A stretch of 50,317 bases of DNA from positions 1-50,317 of the forward strand of contig DASXVU010000029.1 of NCBI GenBank assembly GCA_036504055.1, in the 5' to 3' direction. Below, one piece after another: positions 18,361 to 27,571 of the stretch (position 1 is the stretch's first letter; each line of letters starts with the position of its first letter). Made by a program: the position numbers and the translations under genes. The notes under the pieces were generated by a model. That model did no database searches and was not told where the DNA came from. It saw only the letters and a program-made list of their open reading frames with translations. This stretch comes from Methanomassiliicoccales archaeon. Lineage in GTDB: Archaea > Thermoplasmatota > Thermoplasmata > Methanomassiliicoccales > UBA472.

Positions 18361-19497
18361 CTACCGGCCCATCTCCTTCTCCTTGGCCTTCCGTTCACGG
18401 CGCTGCTGCTTCAATAGCGCGTCGTCCACCGGCCTGAACCCGTTCTGTACCCAGTCCTTCCGATAGATGAACGCCTCAACTGCCCAATAGATGCCCCACA
18501 GTGCCGCCGCGAAGATGAACAGCCAGAGCAGCGGTTCGAAGTTGAGGTTGAAATGGATGTTGGTGTTGAACACGTCCATCGAAACGGTGACATGGCCTTC
18601 GAGCGCGGCGAAGAATATCCAAGTGCAGATCAGCGCCACCACGACCAGGGCGAAGGTTAGCCTGGAGACCGAGCCCTTGGGATAGAAGCCCTTGAAGAAT
18701 GACAGCACGGCTATCGGCAGGCCGATGTACAGAAGCAGATTGGCCAGCCTGTCCAGAGTGGCCGAGCCCAGCCCGAGAATGCCGTCGCTGTTGCCGCCCA
18801 TGCTGTTCGCCAGGCCCTGCAGCATCCCCTGGGTGGCTTGGATGACCCCACCAAGCAGGATGATGAACAACAGCGGGAAGATCACGAACTTGAGCAGCGC
18901 CCTGTCCGCCTCTGCCATTCCCGGCAAGAACCTTCCGTAACGGATGCGGAAATCCTGCAATAACGTGTGCCGCTGCGGATCCTCCGCCGGGAGCGGCTCG
19001 GGCCATTCGACCCCAGGGTAGGTCCTGGCCATCCATTCCAGGAACGGTCTGCGGAAATCGATGAACTCCGCCAGCTTATAGAACGATTTGAAGACGATGA
19101 ACAGGGTCAGCAGCCACAGGACCAGATCGAACCTGAAGGGGAAACCGGCATCGCTGAAGGCCGGACCCATCCTCCCGCCCATGTCGAAAGACCACACCAT
19201 CAGGACATAGAACGGGATCATTGCCATGTCGAACGTTAGGCGGGAGACCGAACCCCTGGGATAGAACCCTTTCAGACCCGCCAATATCGTCAGCGCCGCA
19301 CCGAACAGCAGGATATAGATGCGATAGTCCATGAACAGCTGGGCCAGATGCCTGGCCGAAGAGGAATTGAACCCGTTGAGGACCGAACCGATGACCAGGA
19401 AGATCAAGAATGGGACGATGATGAACTTGATCGCCGCAAAGGTCACCGCCCAAATGGCCTTCGATACCGATCCTAGTTCCAGCTTGAACTCGTTCAT
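18361..19497 (-). CDS. Internally duplicated membrane protein, unknown function
   Basis: 378 aa from the ATG at 19497, chosen because it overlaps the upstream stop as ATGA and has GGTG five nt before it. About eight helices are arranged as two homologous halves. Each has a KFII/KFVI-P-F/LL opening and, about 60 residues later, the motif KGFYPxGSVSRLTF, which appears twice. Between the halves lies a cytoplasmic segment rich in Pro/Glu/Arg, and the tail is strongly basic (Arg/Lys/Glu). Pseudo-twofold duplication is common in channels and transporters, but I do not recognise the family. It is cotranscribed with the surface protein at 19494. Confidence 0.75.
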   Translation of the reverse strand: MNEFKLELGSVSKAIWAVTFAAIKFIIVPFLIFLVIGSVLNGFNSSSARHLAQLFMDYRIYILLFGAALTILAGLKGFYPRGSVSRLTFDMAMIPFYVLMVWSFDMGGRMGPAFSDAGFPFRFDLVLWLLTLFIVFKSFYKLAEFIDFRRPFLEWMARTYPGVEWPEPLPAEDPQRHTLLQDFRIRYGRFLPGMAEADRALLKFVIFPLLFIILLGGVIQATQGMLQGLANSMGGNSDGILGLGSATLDRLANLLLYIGLPIAVLSFFKGFYPKGSVSRLTFALVVVALICTWIFFAALEGHVTVSMDVFNTNIHFNLNFEPLLWLFIFAAALWGIYWAVEAFIYRKDWVQNGFRPVDDALLKQQRRERKAKEKEMGR

Positions 19498-20336
19498 AGC
19501 ACCGGGCTCCATTGATAATCGACGGTCTTGTACACCGAGGCCGACATGAAACCGGCCTGGACCTTGAAATGCAGCTGATCCGAGTGGGTCGCCAGATATT
19601 GACCGGTCTGGCTGGTGAGGTTCAGAACGATATTGCCATTGTTCTGCGGACGCAATACGATCTGCTGGTCGCTGGTGGCCATCACGCCGGAATTGTTGCT
19701 CATGGTCACCTTGAGATCCATCGGGGCCCCGGAGACCATGCTGGAGACGCTGACATGATAGGGGATCGTCATCGTGTATTGACCTCCGCTCTGGCTCACC
19801 CGGGCATGGCTCGTGTCGATCCCATAGTCAGAGACCAGCGGTGGCCAATCGGTGGAGGAGTTACCTCCAATGCTGGCCGAGACCCATCCAAGGGGATAGG
19901 TGGCGCCGATCTCCAGCGCCATGTTGACCTTCGTTTGGTTGAATACAAAGGAACTGAGCGCGGTGCCGTTCATCTTGTTTAGGTCAATGGTCATCTTCAA
20001 GGGCAGATTGCTCCACTGACCGGAGCGGATGTCCGTATGGCCTGTGGTGTAATTGCCCAGGCTGGTGGCATTGGCGTCGGTCATGCCTAGCACGAGGAAG
20101 AAATCCTTGACATCGAACATCGCACCGTTGTATACACCGACCGACGAACCCAGCTTCAGAGTACCGTTGTCGAAGCTCCATGCCGCATTGTTCAGCTCCG
20201 GAGCGTTCACCTTAACCCCTCCGGTCATCGGGGTGATCAGCGCCAGCACCAATATCACGATTATGACGATCTTGAATGCCAGTATGCCCAGCCGGGTAAC
20301 TACGAGCTGCCATCTCGAATCGGAAAAGAGTCCCAT
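19494..20336 (-). CDS. Membrane-anchored extracytoplasmic protein, unknown function
   Basis: 280 aa from the ATG at 20336 (a TTG at 20348 is also possible). One membrane helix (about residues 15-38) is followed by a large Asn/Ser/Thr-rich, beta-strand-like exterior region with many N-x-S/T sites. That region contains repeated hydrophobic/polar alternation but no enzyme motif. A weak TATA-like CATTATTACC near 20361-20370 would give a leaderless transcript. The stop overlaps the start of the next membrane protein by four bases, so the two probably form a pair. Confidence 0.7.
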   Translation of the reverse strand: MGLFSDSRWQLVVTRLGILAFKIVIIVILVLALITPMTGGVKVNAPELNNAAWSFDNGTLKLGSSVGVYNGAMFDVKDFFLVLGMTDANATSLGNYTTGHTDIRSGQWSNLPLKMTIDLNKMNGTALSSFVFNQTKVNMALEIGATYPLGWVSASIGGNSSTDWPPLVSDYGIDTSHARVSQSGGQYTMTIPYHVSVSSMVSGAPMDLKVTMSNNSGVMATSDQQIVLRPQNNGNIVLNLTSQTGQYLATHSDQLHFKVQAGFMSASVYKTVDYQWSPVL

Positions 20337-20461
20337 CGGCGCGAACAACGCCTTGCCCGGTAATAATGGATTCCATTATGGATGATGTTCGAAAAAAAAG
20401 GCCGGTACTGCGTACCAGGCCCAAAAGATCGTTTGGCTTGATGGCTTTTCCTTACAGAAGC

Positions 20462-20902
20462 TCACATAAGGCCGAGCTGCTTCATCATTCCGACGACGTC
20501 GTAGAATAGCCGCTCCTCGACGATCTCGCCGTCCTTCCAGGTCGCTACCGTACAGAACTCCAGTTTCGCTGTCTTTCCGGCCGGCACCATCTTCCCGTCG
20601 GCTCCCTTCATCGGCACCTTGGTCGTTACCGTCCAATCGGCGACGGTGCAGGTATGGTCTCCCAGACCTATGGCGATCTTATATGGGTTGTTCACAAGCC
20701 GGTTGTCGAAGTTCTTGAAGAACTCGGTGGCCTCCACATCATGGTTATGCCTTCCCTTGGTGGGCAGAGGCTGGTTCGGCCAGTATACGAGGACGTCCTC
20801 CTTGTGGCGTTTCTTGAAGGTATCCCACAAGGGACTTCCCGGTCCGGCGTTCCAGGCATCGTCCAAGGTCTTCATCAACTTCAGGTTCTCTTCAACTGTC
20901 AT
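20462..20902 (-). CDS. SnoaL-like (NTF2-fold) ester cyclase-type protein
   Basis: 146 aa, a single NTF2-fold cone. Features fitting the SnoaL-like/ester cyclase group are the N-terminal helix with a DDAWNAG stretch, a YWPNQP segment, a GRHNHD turn, and the late WKDGEIVEERLFYD strand pair. Members range from polyketide cyclases to proteins of unknown function, so the substrate is open. GGTGA lies five nt before the ATG, and TTAAAT near 20937 is a likely TATA box. Confidence 0.82.
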   Translation of the reverse strand: MTVEENLKLMKTLDDAWNAGPGSPLWDTFKKRHKEDVLVYWPNQPLPTKGRHNHDVEATEFFKNFDNRLVNNPYKIAIGLGDHTCTVADWTVTTKVPMKGADGKMVPAGKTAKLEFCTVATWKDGEIVEERLFYDVVGMMKQLGLM

Positions 20903-20977
20903 TTTTTCACCAATGATTCGACCGTAGTCCGAAGGATTTAACGGTTACTCCTCGACAAGATTCTCAATGGTGACGGT

Positions 20978-21541
20978 CTAAAGGCCAAGATCGGAGGCCC
21001 TGGCCTGCATCCCTTCGAGGCATAGCGATAAGAATTCCTCCTTTCCTATCCCGATCTGTTCGCATACCATTATCCGTTCCCGGCTCACGCCTTTGGCGAA
21101 ATCCTTCGCCCCGAACTTCTTCACCAACGATTCAGGGCGGACGTCCGAAAGCTTCTTTGATGGCGTCACCAGCGCGCAGGCGGTCACCAGGCCTGAGGCG
21201 GCGTCGCAAGCTATCAGCCCTTTCTTCATGGGCGTGTCCGGAGCCACGCCGGTGTGCTCGTGATTATGGGCCATGATGGCATCGATCAGCTCCTGGTCGA
21301 CCAATCCCTCCAGAATGCCCTTGGCCCTGATCGTGTGGTCTTCGATGCCTTTGCATACCTCGAAATCGACATCGTGAAGTATGCCCACCAATTCCCACCG
21401 TTCTGGATCATGGCCCAACCGGAAGGCGACCGCCCTCATTGCTGCCCCTACGGCGATCATATGCTTCACATTGTTCTCTTTAGACACATGTCTCCGGACA
21501 AGAAGAAGAGCATCATCTCGGGAGATGTCTTTGATCATCAT
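20978..21541 (-). CDS. HD-domain phosphohydrolase-like protein
   Basis: 187 aa from the ATG at 21541. An earlier in-frame start (up to 21676) exists but would place a TATA-like CAAATTATGG (about 21555-21564) inside the coding region. The HD metal motif is visible: H27, then H56-D57 in ILHDVDFE, with a further HNHEHTG histidine cluster. HD proteins hydrolyse phosphate esters of nucleotides or signalling molecules. The later AASGLVTACAL region matches small HDIG-type proteins of prokaryotes. The substrate is unknown. Confidence 0.85.
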   Translation of the reverse strand: MMIKDISRDDALLLVRRHVSKENNVKHMIAVGAAMRAVAFRLGHDPERWELVGILHDVDFEVCKGIEDHTIRAKGILEGLVDQELIDAIMAHNHEHTGVAPDTPMKKGLIACDAASGLVTACALVTPSKKLSDVRPESLVKKFGAKDFAKGVSRERIMVCEQIGIGKEEFLSLCLEGMQARASDLGL

Positions 21542-21798
21542 CGCATCTATGTAGGAACCATAATTTGACCTTTCACATAGGATCAATGATCCTACGATAT
21601 ATCGCAAACCCATGAAGGGTCGACAGGGCTCCTGGATTGTCCCAATTCTGAATGGTAATATAACTTCTGTTTTCATTTATGGATTCGATATCTGATCGGA
21701 TGGACGCCGTCTCACTTCGATCGATCCACCTAAAATTTCATGGCATTTGAAATAGGTTTAATATTGAATTAACCGAATCCTTGACGGGCTTATCCTCA

Positions 21799-24603
21799 AT
21801 GATGAACCAAAATAGCATCTCGGTCCTTTATATCGACGATGAAGAGGATATGCTGGACGTCTGCAAGCTCTATCTTGAACTTTCTGAGGACATCCGCATT
21901 GAGACCGAGGTCTCGGTCGATCGGGCGGAAAGGAGGCTCGACGATGAACGGTTCGATGCGATTATCTCCGATTACCAGATGCCGGAAATGAGCGGCATCG
22001 ATTTCCTCAAACGGCTTCGGGCGAAAGGCAACGACATCCCGTTCATACTTTTCACTGGCAAGGGAAGAGAGGAGGTGGTTATCGAGGCCATCAACTCCGG
22101 GGCCGATTCCTACGTCCAAAAGGGAGGGGAAGCAAGGTCCCAATTCGTGGAATTGGGCCATAAGGTCAGGAAGCTGGTGGAGAAGAAGAGGGCCGAACGG
22201 TCGCTGAAGGAGAGCGAGGAGAGATACCGGATGCTATTCGAGGGCATCCAGGAAGGAATGGCCTATTGTCAGATGCTGTATGACCAGAACGGAGAACCCA
22301 TAGATTGGCGCTATTTGAAGGTCAACGCCCAGTTCACCGCGCTGACCGGTCTGGAGGACATCGAGGAGAGGAACGCGACGGAGGTCATCCCCGGGATAAT
22401 GGAACAGGACCGGGACCTTCTGGCCGCCTACGACCGGGTTGCCTCCACCGGGGCCCCGGACAAGTTCGAGATCTACTTCAACTCGTTGGCAATATGGCTG
22501 GACATCTCCGTCATCAGCCCGACCAGAGGATTCTTCATAGCGATCTTCGAGAATGTCACTGCCCGGAAACTGGATGAACAGGAGAGAGAGACCACCATAG
22601 AGTTCCTGAGGCTGGTCAACACCTGCAAGAACGTGAAAGAGCTGGTCGGATCCGCCATCACCTTCTTCCGGAAACAATCTGGCTGTGAGGCGGTTGGCAT
22701 CAGGCTGAAAGACGGGTTCGATTACCCTTACTACGAGACGAGGGGTTTCGATGAAGGGTTCGTGCTGCTCGAAACGCATCTATGTTCCTATGATGACCAT
22801 GGCGAGCTGTGCATGGATGGGAACGGATATCCGATCCTGGAGTGCATGTGCGGCAACGTGATCTGCGGCCGTTTCGACGTGACGAAGGACTTCTTCACGG
22901 CCAACGGAAGCTTCTGGACGAACAACACCACCAAGCTGCTGGCGACATCAACGGAGGACGACCGCCATTCCAGGACCAGGAACCGCTGCAACGTGGAAGG
23001 CTACGAATCGGTGGCCCTTATCCCCCTATCCATGGGAAGGGAACGGTATGGCCTCCTGCAGATGAACGATCGCAGGATCGGCATATTCTCGCCCCAGCTC
23101 ATCGCCCGGTGGGAACGCCTGGCCGGATATCTTTCCGTAGCCTTATCGAAGTTCCTGGCCGACGAAGCGCTCATCGAGAGCGAGGTAAAATACCTCAACC
23201 TGTTCGAATCGATCGAGGAGTCCGCGGGGTTCTTCGAGTACGTACTGGACGGGGGAGGAGAGGTGGCCGATTTCATATGCCGGGACGTGAACCCGGCGGC
23301 ATTGGCGGCGATGGGATACGACTCCAAGGAGGACGTGCTAGGGAGAAGGATGGGAGGTCTGGGTCCAGAGAGGACTCTTGCGCCCCCGGTAGCGGCGATA
23401 GCCGAGATGAGAAGAACTGGAAAGACGGTCATAACGAATATCCATCTCACGGCCCGGAATCGGGACTTCATAACCGCCATCATTCCCATCGATGAGGATC
23501 ATTTCATCCTTACCAGCAGGGACGAGACAGATGTCGTGGAGATGAAGAGGATGGCCGATAACGATGCGTCCCGGATGAAGGCGATCATGGACGTCCTGCC
23601 GATCGGACTCATCCTCACGGACGAGACCGGTGCGATCATGGCGATCAATGACATCGCGAGGAAATTGTGGGGCGGATCATTCCCCATGGCTGAGAACGTG
23701 GCGGGCTACGGCATCTACAAAGGCTGGTGGCGTGACACCGGGAAGGAGATATCACCTGACGAATGGGGGGCGGCCCAAGCCATCAGCGAGGGAAGGACGG
23801 TGCTCGGCCAGGTCCTAACGATCCAAGGGTTCGATGGGGTCATGAGGTCGATGGTCAACAATGCGGCCCCGATAAGGACGAGGGAAGGCAGGATCGTGGG
23901 AGCGGTGGCGGCCACCCAGGACATCACGGAAAGCATGCTTCAGGAAGAGTCCCTACGCATCGCCAATGGGAAGCTGAAGCTTCTGGACAAGATCAACCGG
24001 CATGATATACGGAACCAATTGACGGTGTTGAGAGGAAGCCTGGAGCTAGTGAGAAGGATGATCTCCGACTCCGAAGGCCTCAAGCGCCTGGAGCAAGCCG
24101 GAAAGGCGGCGGAGATGATAGAAAAGCATGTGAACTTCGCAAAGCAGTATCAGGAGCTGGGGAGAACCTCACCGACCTGGCAGTCATTGAAAGTGGAAAT
24201 AACCAAGGCATCGGAGGGCTTCGAACAGATCGATCTACGGATGGACGGTGAGCAGATATGCAACCCTGAAATTCTTGCCGATCCCATGCTTCCCAAGGTC
24301 TTCCAGAATCTGTTTGAGAACAGTCAGCGATACGCAGACAGACCGACCAGAATAAAGGTCCATTGTGAGAGGGACGGAACGGACCTCCTGGTCGTCTATG
24401 AGGACAGAGGTCAGGGAATACCAGGGCCAGAGAAGGAAAAGGTCTTCGAGAAGGGTTATGGCAAAGGATCCGGAATGGGACTTTTCCTGATCCGTGAGAT
24501 CCTCGCCATCTCAGGCATCGAGATCAGCGAGAACGGTATCCCGGGACAGGGGGCCAGGTTCGAGGTCAGGGTCCCTCCGGGACGTTTCCGCAACTGCGGG
24601 TGA
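21799..24603 (+). CDS. Sensor histidine kinase with N-terminal receiver (REC-PAS-GAF-PAS-PAS-HK)
   Basis: 934 aa from the ATG at 21799. A TATA-like TTTAATATT near 21753 supports this over a TTG at 21781. A receiver domain comes first (D13/D14, phospho-acceptor D58 in ISDYQMPE). PAS (about 130-240), GAF-like (about 245-430) and two further PAS domains follow. The kinase core has the phospho-accepting H735 in NRHDIRNQ, the N box around N841 and DRGQG at 869. No transmembrane segment is present, so it senses cytoplasmic signals. The HDIxNQ box is an archaeal-type variant. It is a paralogue of the kinase at 31335. Confidence 0.93.
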   Translation: MMNQNSISVLYIDDEEDMLDVCKLYLELSEDIRIETEVSVDRAERRLDDERFDAIISDYQMPEMSGIDFLKRLRAKGNDIPFILFTGKGREEVVIEAINSGADSYVQKGGEARSQFVELGHKVRKLVEKKRAERSLKESEERYRMLFEGIQEGMAYCQMLYDQNGEPIDWRYLKVNAQFTALTGLEDIEERNATEVIPGIMEQDRDLLAAYDRVASTGAPDKFEIYFNSLAIWLDISVISPTRGFFIAIFENVTARKLDEQERETTIEFLRLVNTCKNVKELVGSAITFFRKQSGCEAVGIRLKDGFDYPYYETRGFDEGFVLLETHLCSYDDHGELCMDGNGYPILECMCGNVICGRFDVTKDFFTANGSFWTNNTTKLLATSTEDDRHSRTRNRCNVEGYESVALIPLSMGRERYGLLQMNDRRIGIFSPQLIARWERLAGYLSVALSKFLADEALIESEVKYLNLFESIEESAGFFEYVLDGGGEVADFICRDVNPAALAAMGYDSKEDVLGRRMGGLGPERTLAPPVAAIAEMRRTGKTVITNIHLTARNRDFITAIIPIDEDHFILTSRDETDVVEMKRMADNDASRMKAIMDVLPIGLILTDETGAIMAINDIARKLWGGSFPMAENVAGYGIYKGWWRDTGKEISPDEWGAAQAISEGRTVLGQVLTIQGFDGVMRSMVNNAAPIRTREGRIVGAVAATQDITESMLQEESLRIANGKLKLLDKINRHDIRNQLTVLRGSLELVRRMISDSEGLKRLEQAGKAAEMIEKHVNFAKQYQELGRTSPTWQSLKVEITKASEGFEQIDLRMDGEQICNPEILADPMLPKVFQNLFENSQRYADRPTRIKVHCERDGTDLLVVYEDRGQGIPGPEKEKVFEKGYGKGSGMGLFLIREILAISGIEISENGIPGQGARFEVRVPPGRFRNCG

Positions 24604-24678
24604 ACCGTTCATCGAGAGTGATATGTCTCGGTCCGATACATGGCGCCGAACAACGATCGAAATTGAAAAGGAAACGGT

Positions 24679-24692
24679 CGATAACATTATCG
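24679..24692. promoter_or_regulatory. Perfect 6-2-6 palindrome upstream of the isoprenoid cluster
   Basis: CGATAACATTATCG has two perfect 6-base arms with a 2-base spacer, 43-56 nt before the ATG at 24735. Its AT-rich core may also act as the TATA box. It is a candidate regulator binding site. Confidence 0.35.
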
Positions 24693-24734
24693 TCATGATG
24701 CTGGAATTGTATCATTCAGACGAGGTGTCAAACG

Positions 24735-25709
24735 ATGAAGGTGGCGATCGCAGGCGCCGGGATGGCCGGTTCCTATCTGTATAAAAGGTTGAAGGACCAG
24801 GGTCTTCACGATGTGGACCTATATGATGTAAGGAAGACCACTGCCTGCGGGTGCCGGCCCTGCGCCTGGGGGATAGCGCCGACATCGGGCTATCGGGAAA
24901 TGATATCCAAGGTATCCGATCCATCCATTTTCGAAAGGCACCATTCATCCCAGGTCTCCGTCGACGGCGTCATGATACGTTCGGACATGATGACCATCGA
25001 CAAGCCGGGCCTTATCCGAGAGCTGACCAAAGATGCGGCCATCCGAGAAGGCCAGATCGACCTGGACAATTATGACCGTGTCATCGATGCCACCGGTGTG
25101 AGCCGGGCTTACCTGCCGGACATAGAGAACGACATCATCGCCGATTGCGTACAATACCGGATAAGGAGCGAGGAGACGATGGACCTGTGGTTCAGGACAT
25201 CATCCCTGGGGTATGAATGGTGCTTCCCTCTGGGAAACGGCGAGTATCATGTTGGGTTCGGCAACCTCAAGACCGATGTGAATGGTTACCGGCCTGCGTT
25301 GCTGAACGAGGCCGATAAGGGATCGAAGCAGGTACGCTGCAGATGCCAGAGCCGGGTGAGGCTGTCCTCACCGTTCTTTTCACAACCGTTCGTCAAGGAC
25401 GGTAAGATCGTAGGGATCGGGGAGAGCATAGGGGCCGTCGGCCCGCTGGCCGCAGACGGGAACATCTATGCCCTGCAGACGGCGGAGATGCTGCTGGAGA
25501 ACTGGGACGACCTGGACCAATACACCGAAAGGGTGCTTCAGAGATTCGATTGGATGAAAAGGGAACGGAAGGCGGCGGAGAAGCTGAGGGACGGGATCAT
25601 GCCCAGCATGGCGGATGCGCTGGTGTTCAAGAGGCACAGCAACATGGTCGGCATCGAAATGAACACGCTGCACATCCTAAGACTGTTCAGAAGGTCATTG
25701 GAGCATTGA
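24735..25709 (+). CDS. FAD-dependent reductase, geranylgeranyl reductase family
   Basis: 324 aa. An N-terminal FAD Rossmann loop GAGMAG (7-12) is followed by a cysteine cluster CGCRPCAWG (38-46) at the place where family members carry their conserved Cys motif. DATG (118-121) contacts FAD, and YEWCFP (160-165) matches the substrate-binding YxWxFP motif of archaeal geranylgeranyl reductases. Known relatives saturate isoprenoid chains of membrane lipids or other prenyl compounds. The ATG is preceded by GAGGTG. It is the first gene of a four-gene isoprenoid run, so the substrate is likely a prenylated product made by the next genes. Confidence 0.88.
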   Translation: MKVAIAGAGMAGSYLYKRLKDQGLHDVDLYDVRKTTACGCRPCAWGIAPTSGYREMISKVSDPSIFERHHSSQVSVDGVMIRSDMMTIDKPGLIRELTKDAAIREGQIDLDNYDRVIDATGVSRAYLPDIENDIIADCVQYRIRSEETMDLWFRTSSLGYEWCFPLGNGEYHVGFGNLKTDVNGYRPALLNEADKGSKQVRCRCQSRVRLSSPFFSQPFVKDGKIVGIGESIGAVGPLAADGNIYALQTAEMLLENWDDLDQYTERVLQRFDWMKRERKAAEKLRDGIMPSMADALVFKRHSNMVGIEMNTLHILRLFRRSLEH

Positions 25710-25723
25710 ACGGGGGTGGACAG

Positions 25724-26425
25724 ATGTCGGGGCCAATGAAGGCGTCGGAAACACTGGTAATTAATAGAGATCTTGGTTGGTATCGGTATCTGGTGCATAA
25801 CCGGTCGGTGACGGGAAGCCTGTTCACCCTGCTGCACCTGCCCTTCATGCTCGCGTTCCTCTCCCTCGTGCTGCTGGGAACTTTCACGGTGGCCAAGATC
25901 GACCAGACGGTCCTCCTTTTGTCACTTGCTGCGGTGGCGGCCATGCTCTACGGCGAGCATATGATGGATGATACCACGCAGGTGGGAAAGCCGTGGAGGA
26001 CCGTCTTCTCCGATCGGACGCTCACCTTCCTGGGGATCGGTCTGGATGTCGTGGCGGCGGGGATCGGCCTATATGCCAGCTATCGTTTTGGGACGGCCCT
26101 TCCGATCGTGGGGGTGTCGCTGGGGATCGTGTTCTGCACCCTCTATGGGCTAGAAAAGTGGAAGTTCCATCAGGTCTGGTTCGGCGCGCTCGGGATGGGG
26201 GCGATCGCCATGTTCTCATATCTTGCCCAGACAGTGATAGCCGGACAGACCCCGGATGCACCGGTGACCCTACTGCTCCTCGGCACCGGTTTCACTTTCA
26301 GCTATGTGCTGCTAGGGCTTTACGAATACACCAAAAGGGACGGAAGCCGGGTCATATGGAACATACTGGGCGGACAGTTCGCTTTGTCATATCTCCTGGG
26401 ATTGGCCGTTCTGTGGTTCAGGTGA
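25724..26425 (+). CDS. Polytopic membrane protein resembling a divergent UbiA-type prenyltransferase
   Basis: 233 aa from the ATG at 25724 (GGGGGTGG upstream), 14 bp after the reductase. About six to seven helices. After the second helix the segment EHMMDDTTQVGKPWR sits where UbiA enzymes carry their NDxxDxxxD metal site, and the following helix order is UbiA-like (LYGLEKWKF at the position of the family's LYS..LK segment). Only one adjacent Asp pair (D82-D83) remains, and no second DxxxD is seen. Either the active site is remodelled or the protein is a non-catalytic partner of the canonical UbiA encoded next. The resemblance is by eye; another membrane family is possible. Confidence 0.6.
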   Translation: MSGPMKASETLVINRDLGWYRYLVHNRSVTGSLFTLLHLPFMLAFLSLVLLGTFTVAKIDQTVLLLSLAAVAAMLYGEHMMDDTTQVGKPWRTVFSDRTLTFLGIGLDVVAAGIGLYASYRFGTALPIVGVSLGIVFCTLYGLEKWKFHQVWFGALGMGAIAMFSYLAQTVIAGQTPDAPVTLLLLGTGFTFSYVLLGLYEYTKRDGSRVIWNILGGQFALSYLLGLAVLWFR

Positions 26426-26628
26426 TGTAAAGCTCCGTAACCCCGGGAGACGGGCCGGAACCTTAATTGCCCTTGTGCTCAGAACTCTACCACGGTGAAT
26501 CCAAATAGAGATCGGAGGGACTTCGCAATTTCCGGAAAGAAGGTGCTCCCGGCAAGGCCAAGAGAAGCTCAGACTCCGTTGCGAACAGGGGAATCCCACG
26601 AATCTCTAGACAGCCGAAGGGGCGTTCC

Positions 26629-27567
26629 ATGAAACCGGTTTCCCTGTTCTATTTCGCCAGGATAAAACCGATGGCGGCATGGACCATCAGCGGATCGCTG
26701 TTGGGTGTGGCGTTGGCAGGCTATCTGACCGGCTGGCATATCATCGATGGTTTCTCCACGTTCCTGGCAGCCATCGTCGTCGTCCTCATGCAGTATGTGG
26801 CCCATCCGATGAACGACATCATGGACTACGAGCTTGACCGACAGGCCCCCATAGAGGCGACCGGCCGGGTCAAGCCTCTGGTAGACGGCATGATCACCAG
26901 GAAGGAGACCAAGTGGTTGAGCCTGTCCATAGTGCTGTTGATCGTTGTCATAATGGCATATCTGATCTGGCTCCGTCCGGTCCTGATCCTGCCGGCGGCC
27001 TATGGTATGGCCGCTTTGATCGGCTATAATCATAAGGCGACAAAGCTGGCCTACAGACCCTACAGCGAACTATACATCAGCATGCCGATCAACGCCATCG
27101 CCGTCTTCGTCATTTCCTACATCGGTTCAGGTCAGCTAAGCCAGGTGGCTACGGTCGTGGGCGTCTGCTTCGGATTCGCCTCCAGCTCGTTCTTCGTGAG
27201 CATGATGAGCATGGATTTCCCAACCGACAGAGAGAACGGAAAACGGACCACGATCGTGACCCATCCCCGGCTGAGATGGTGCATGTACTACCCACTGACG
27301 GGTCTGTTCTTTACCATTGTTTCCGCCCCATTGATAATGGATGCCCTCCCACCGTTCCCGGCAGCGGCATTCCTCGGGGTGACGGTCGTGGTCTTCGCGC
27401 TCTTGGCACTGCTCGGCTCAAAGGTGGACAGGATCAGGCTGGATTACCTGGCAGGGAGGACCTCGAACATGGAAGGGGCGACCGGGGCGGGCAGATTGTA
27501 CCAACTTTACCTATCGGTCGTCTATGCTCTTTCGCTGGCGGCCCTTTTCGCATACCTGAGGATGTGA
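26629..27567 (+). CDS. UbiA-family prenyltransferase
   Basis: 312 aa with about nine helices. Both metal/diphosphate motifs are intact: NDIMDYELD (N62, D63, D66, D70) and DFPTD (D196, D200). UbiA enzymes move a polyprenyl chain from its diphosphate to an acceptor such as an aromatic ring, a heme or a glycerol phosphate. The acceptor is not identifiable here. The next gene encodes a prenyl diphosphate synthase, four bases after the stop, so donor supply and transfer are coupled. The 203-bp gap upstream contains no gene; a TATA-like CTTAATTGC near 26463 may give an internal promoter. Confidence 0.93.
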   Translation: MKPVSLFYFARIKPMAAWTISGSLLGVALAGYLTGWHIIDGFSTFLAAIVVVLMQYVAHPMNDIMDYELDRQAPIEATGRVKPLVDGMITRKETKWLSLSIVLLIVVIMAYLIWLRPVLILPAAYGMAALIGYNHKATKLAYRPYSELYISMPINAIAVFVISYIGSGQLSQVATVVGVCFGFASSSFFVSMMSMDFPTDRENGKRTTIVTHPRLRWCMYYPLTGLFFTIVSAPLIMDALPPFPAAAFLGVTVVVFALLALLGSKVDRIRLDYLAGRTSNMEGATGAGRLYQLYLSVVYALSLAALFAYLRM

Positions 27568-27571
27568 TCTT

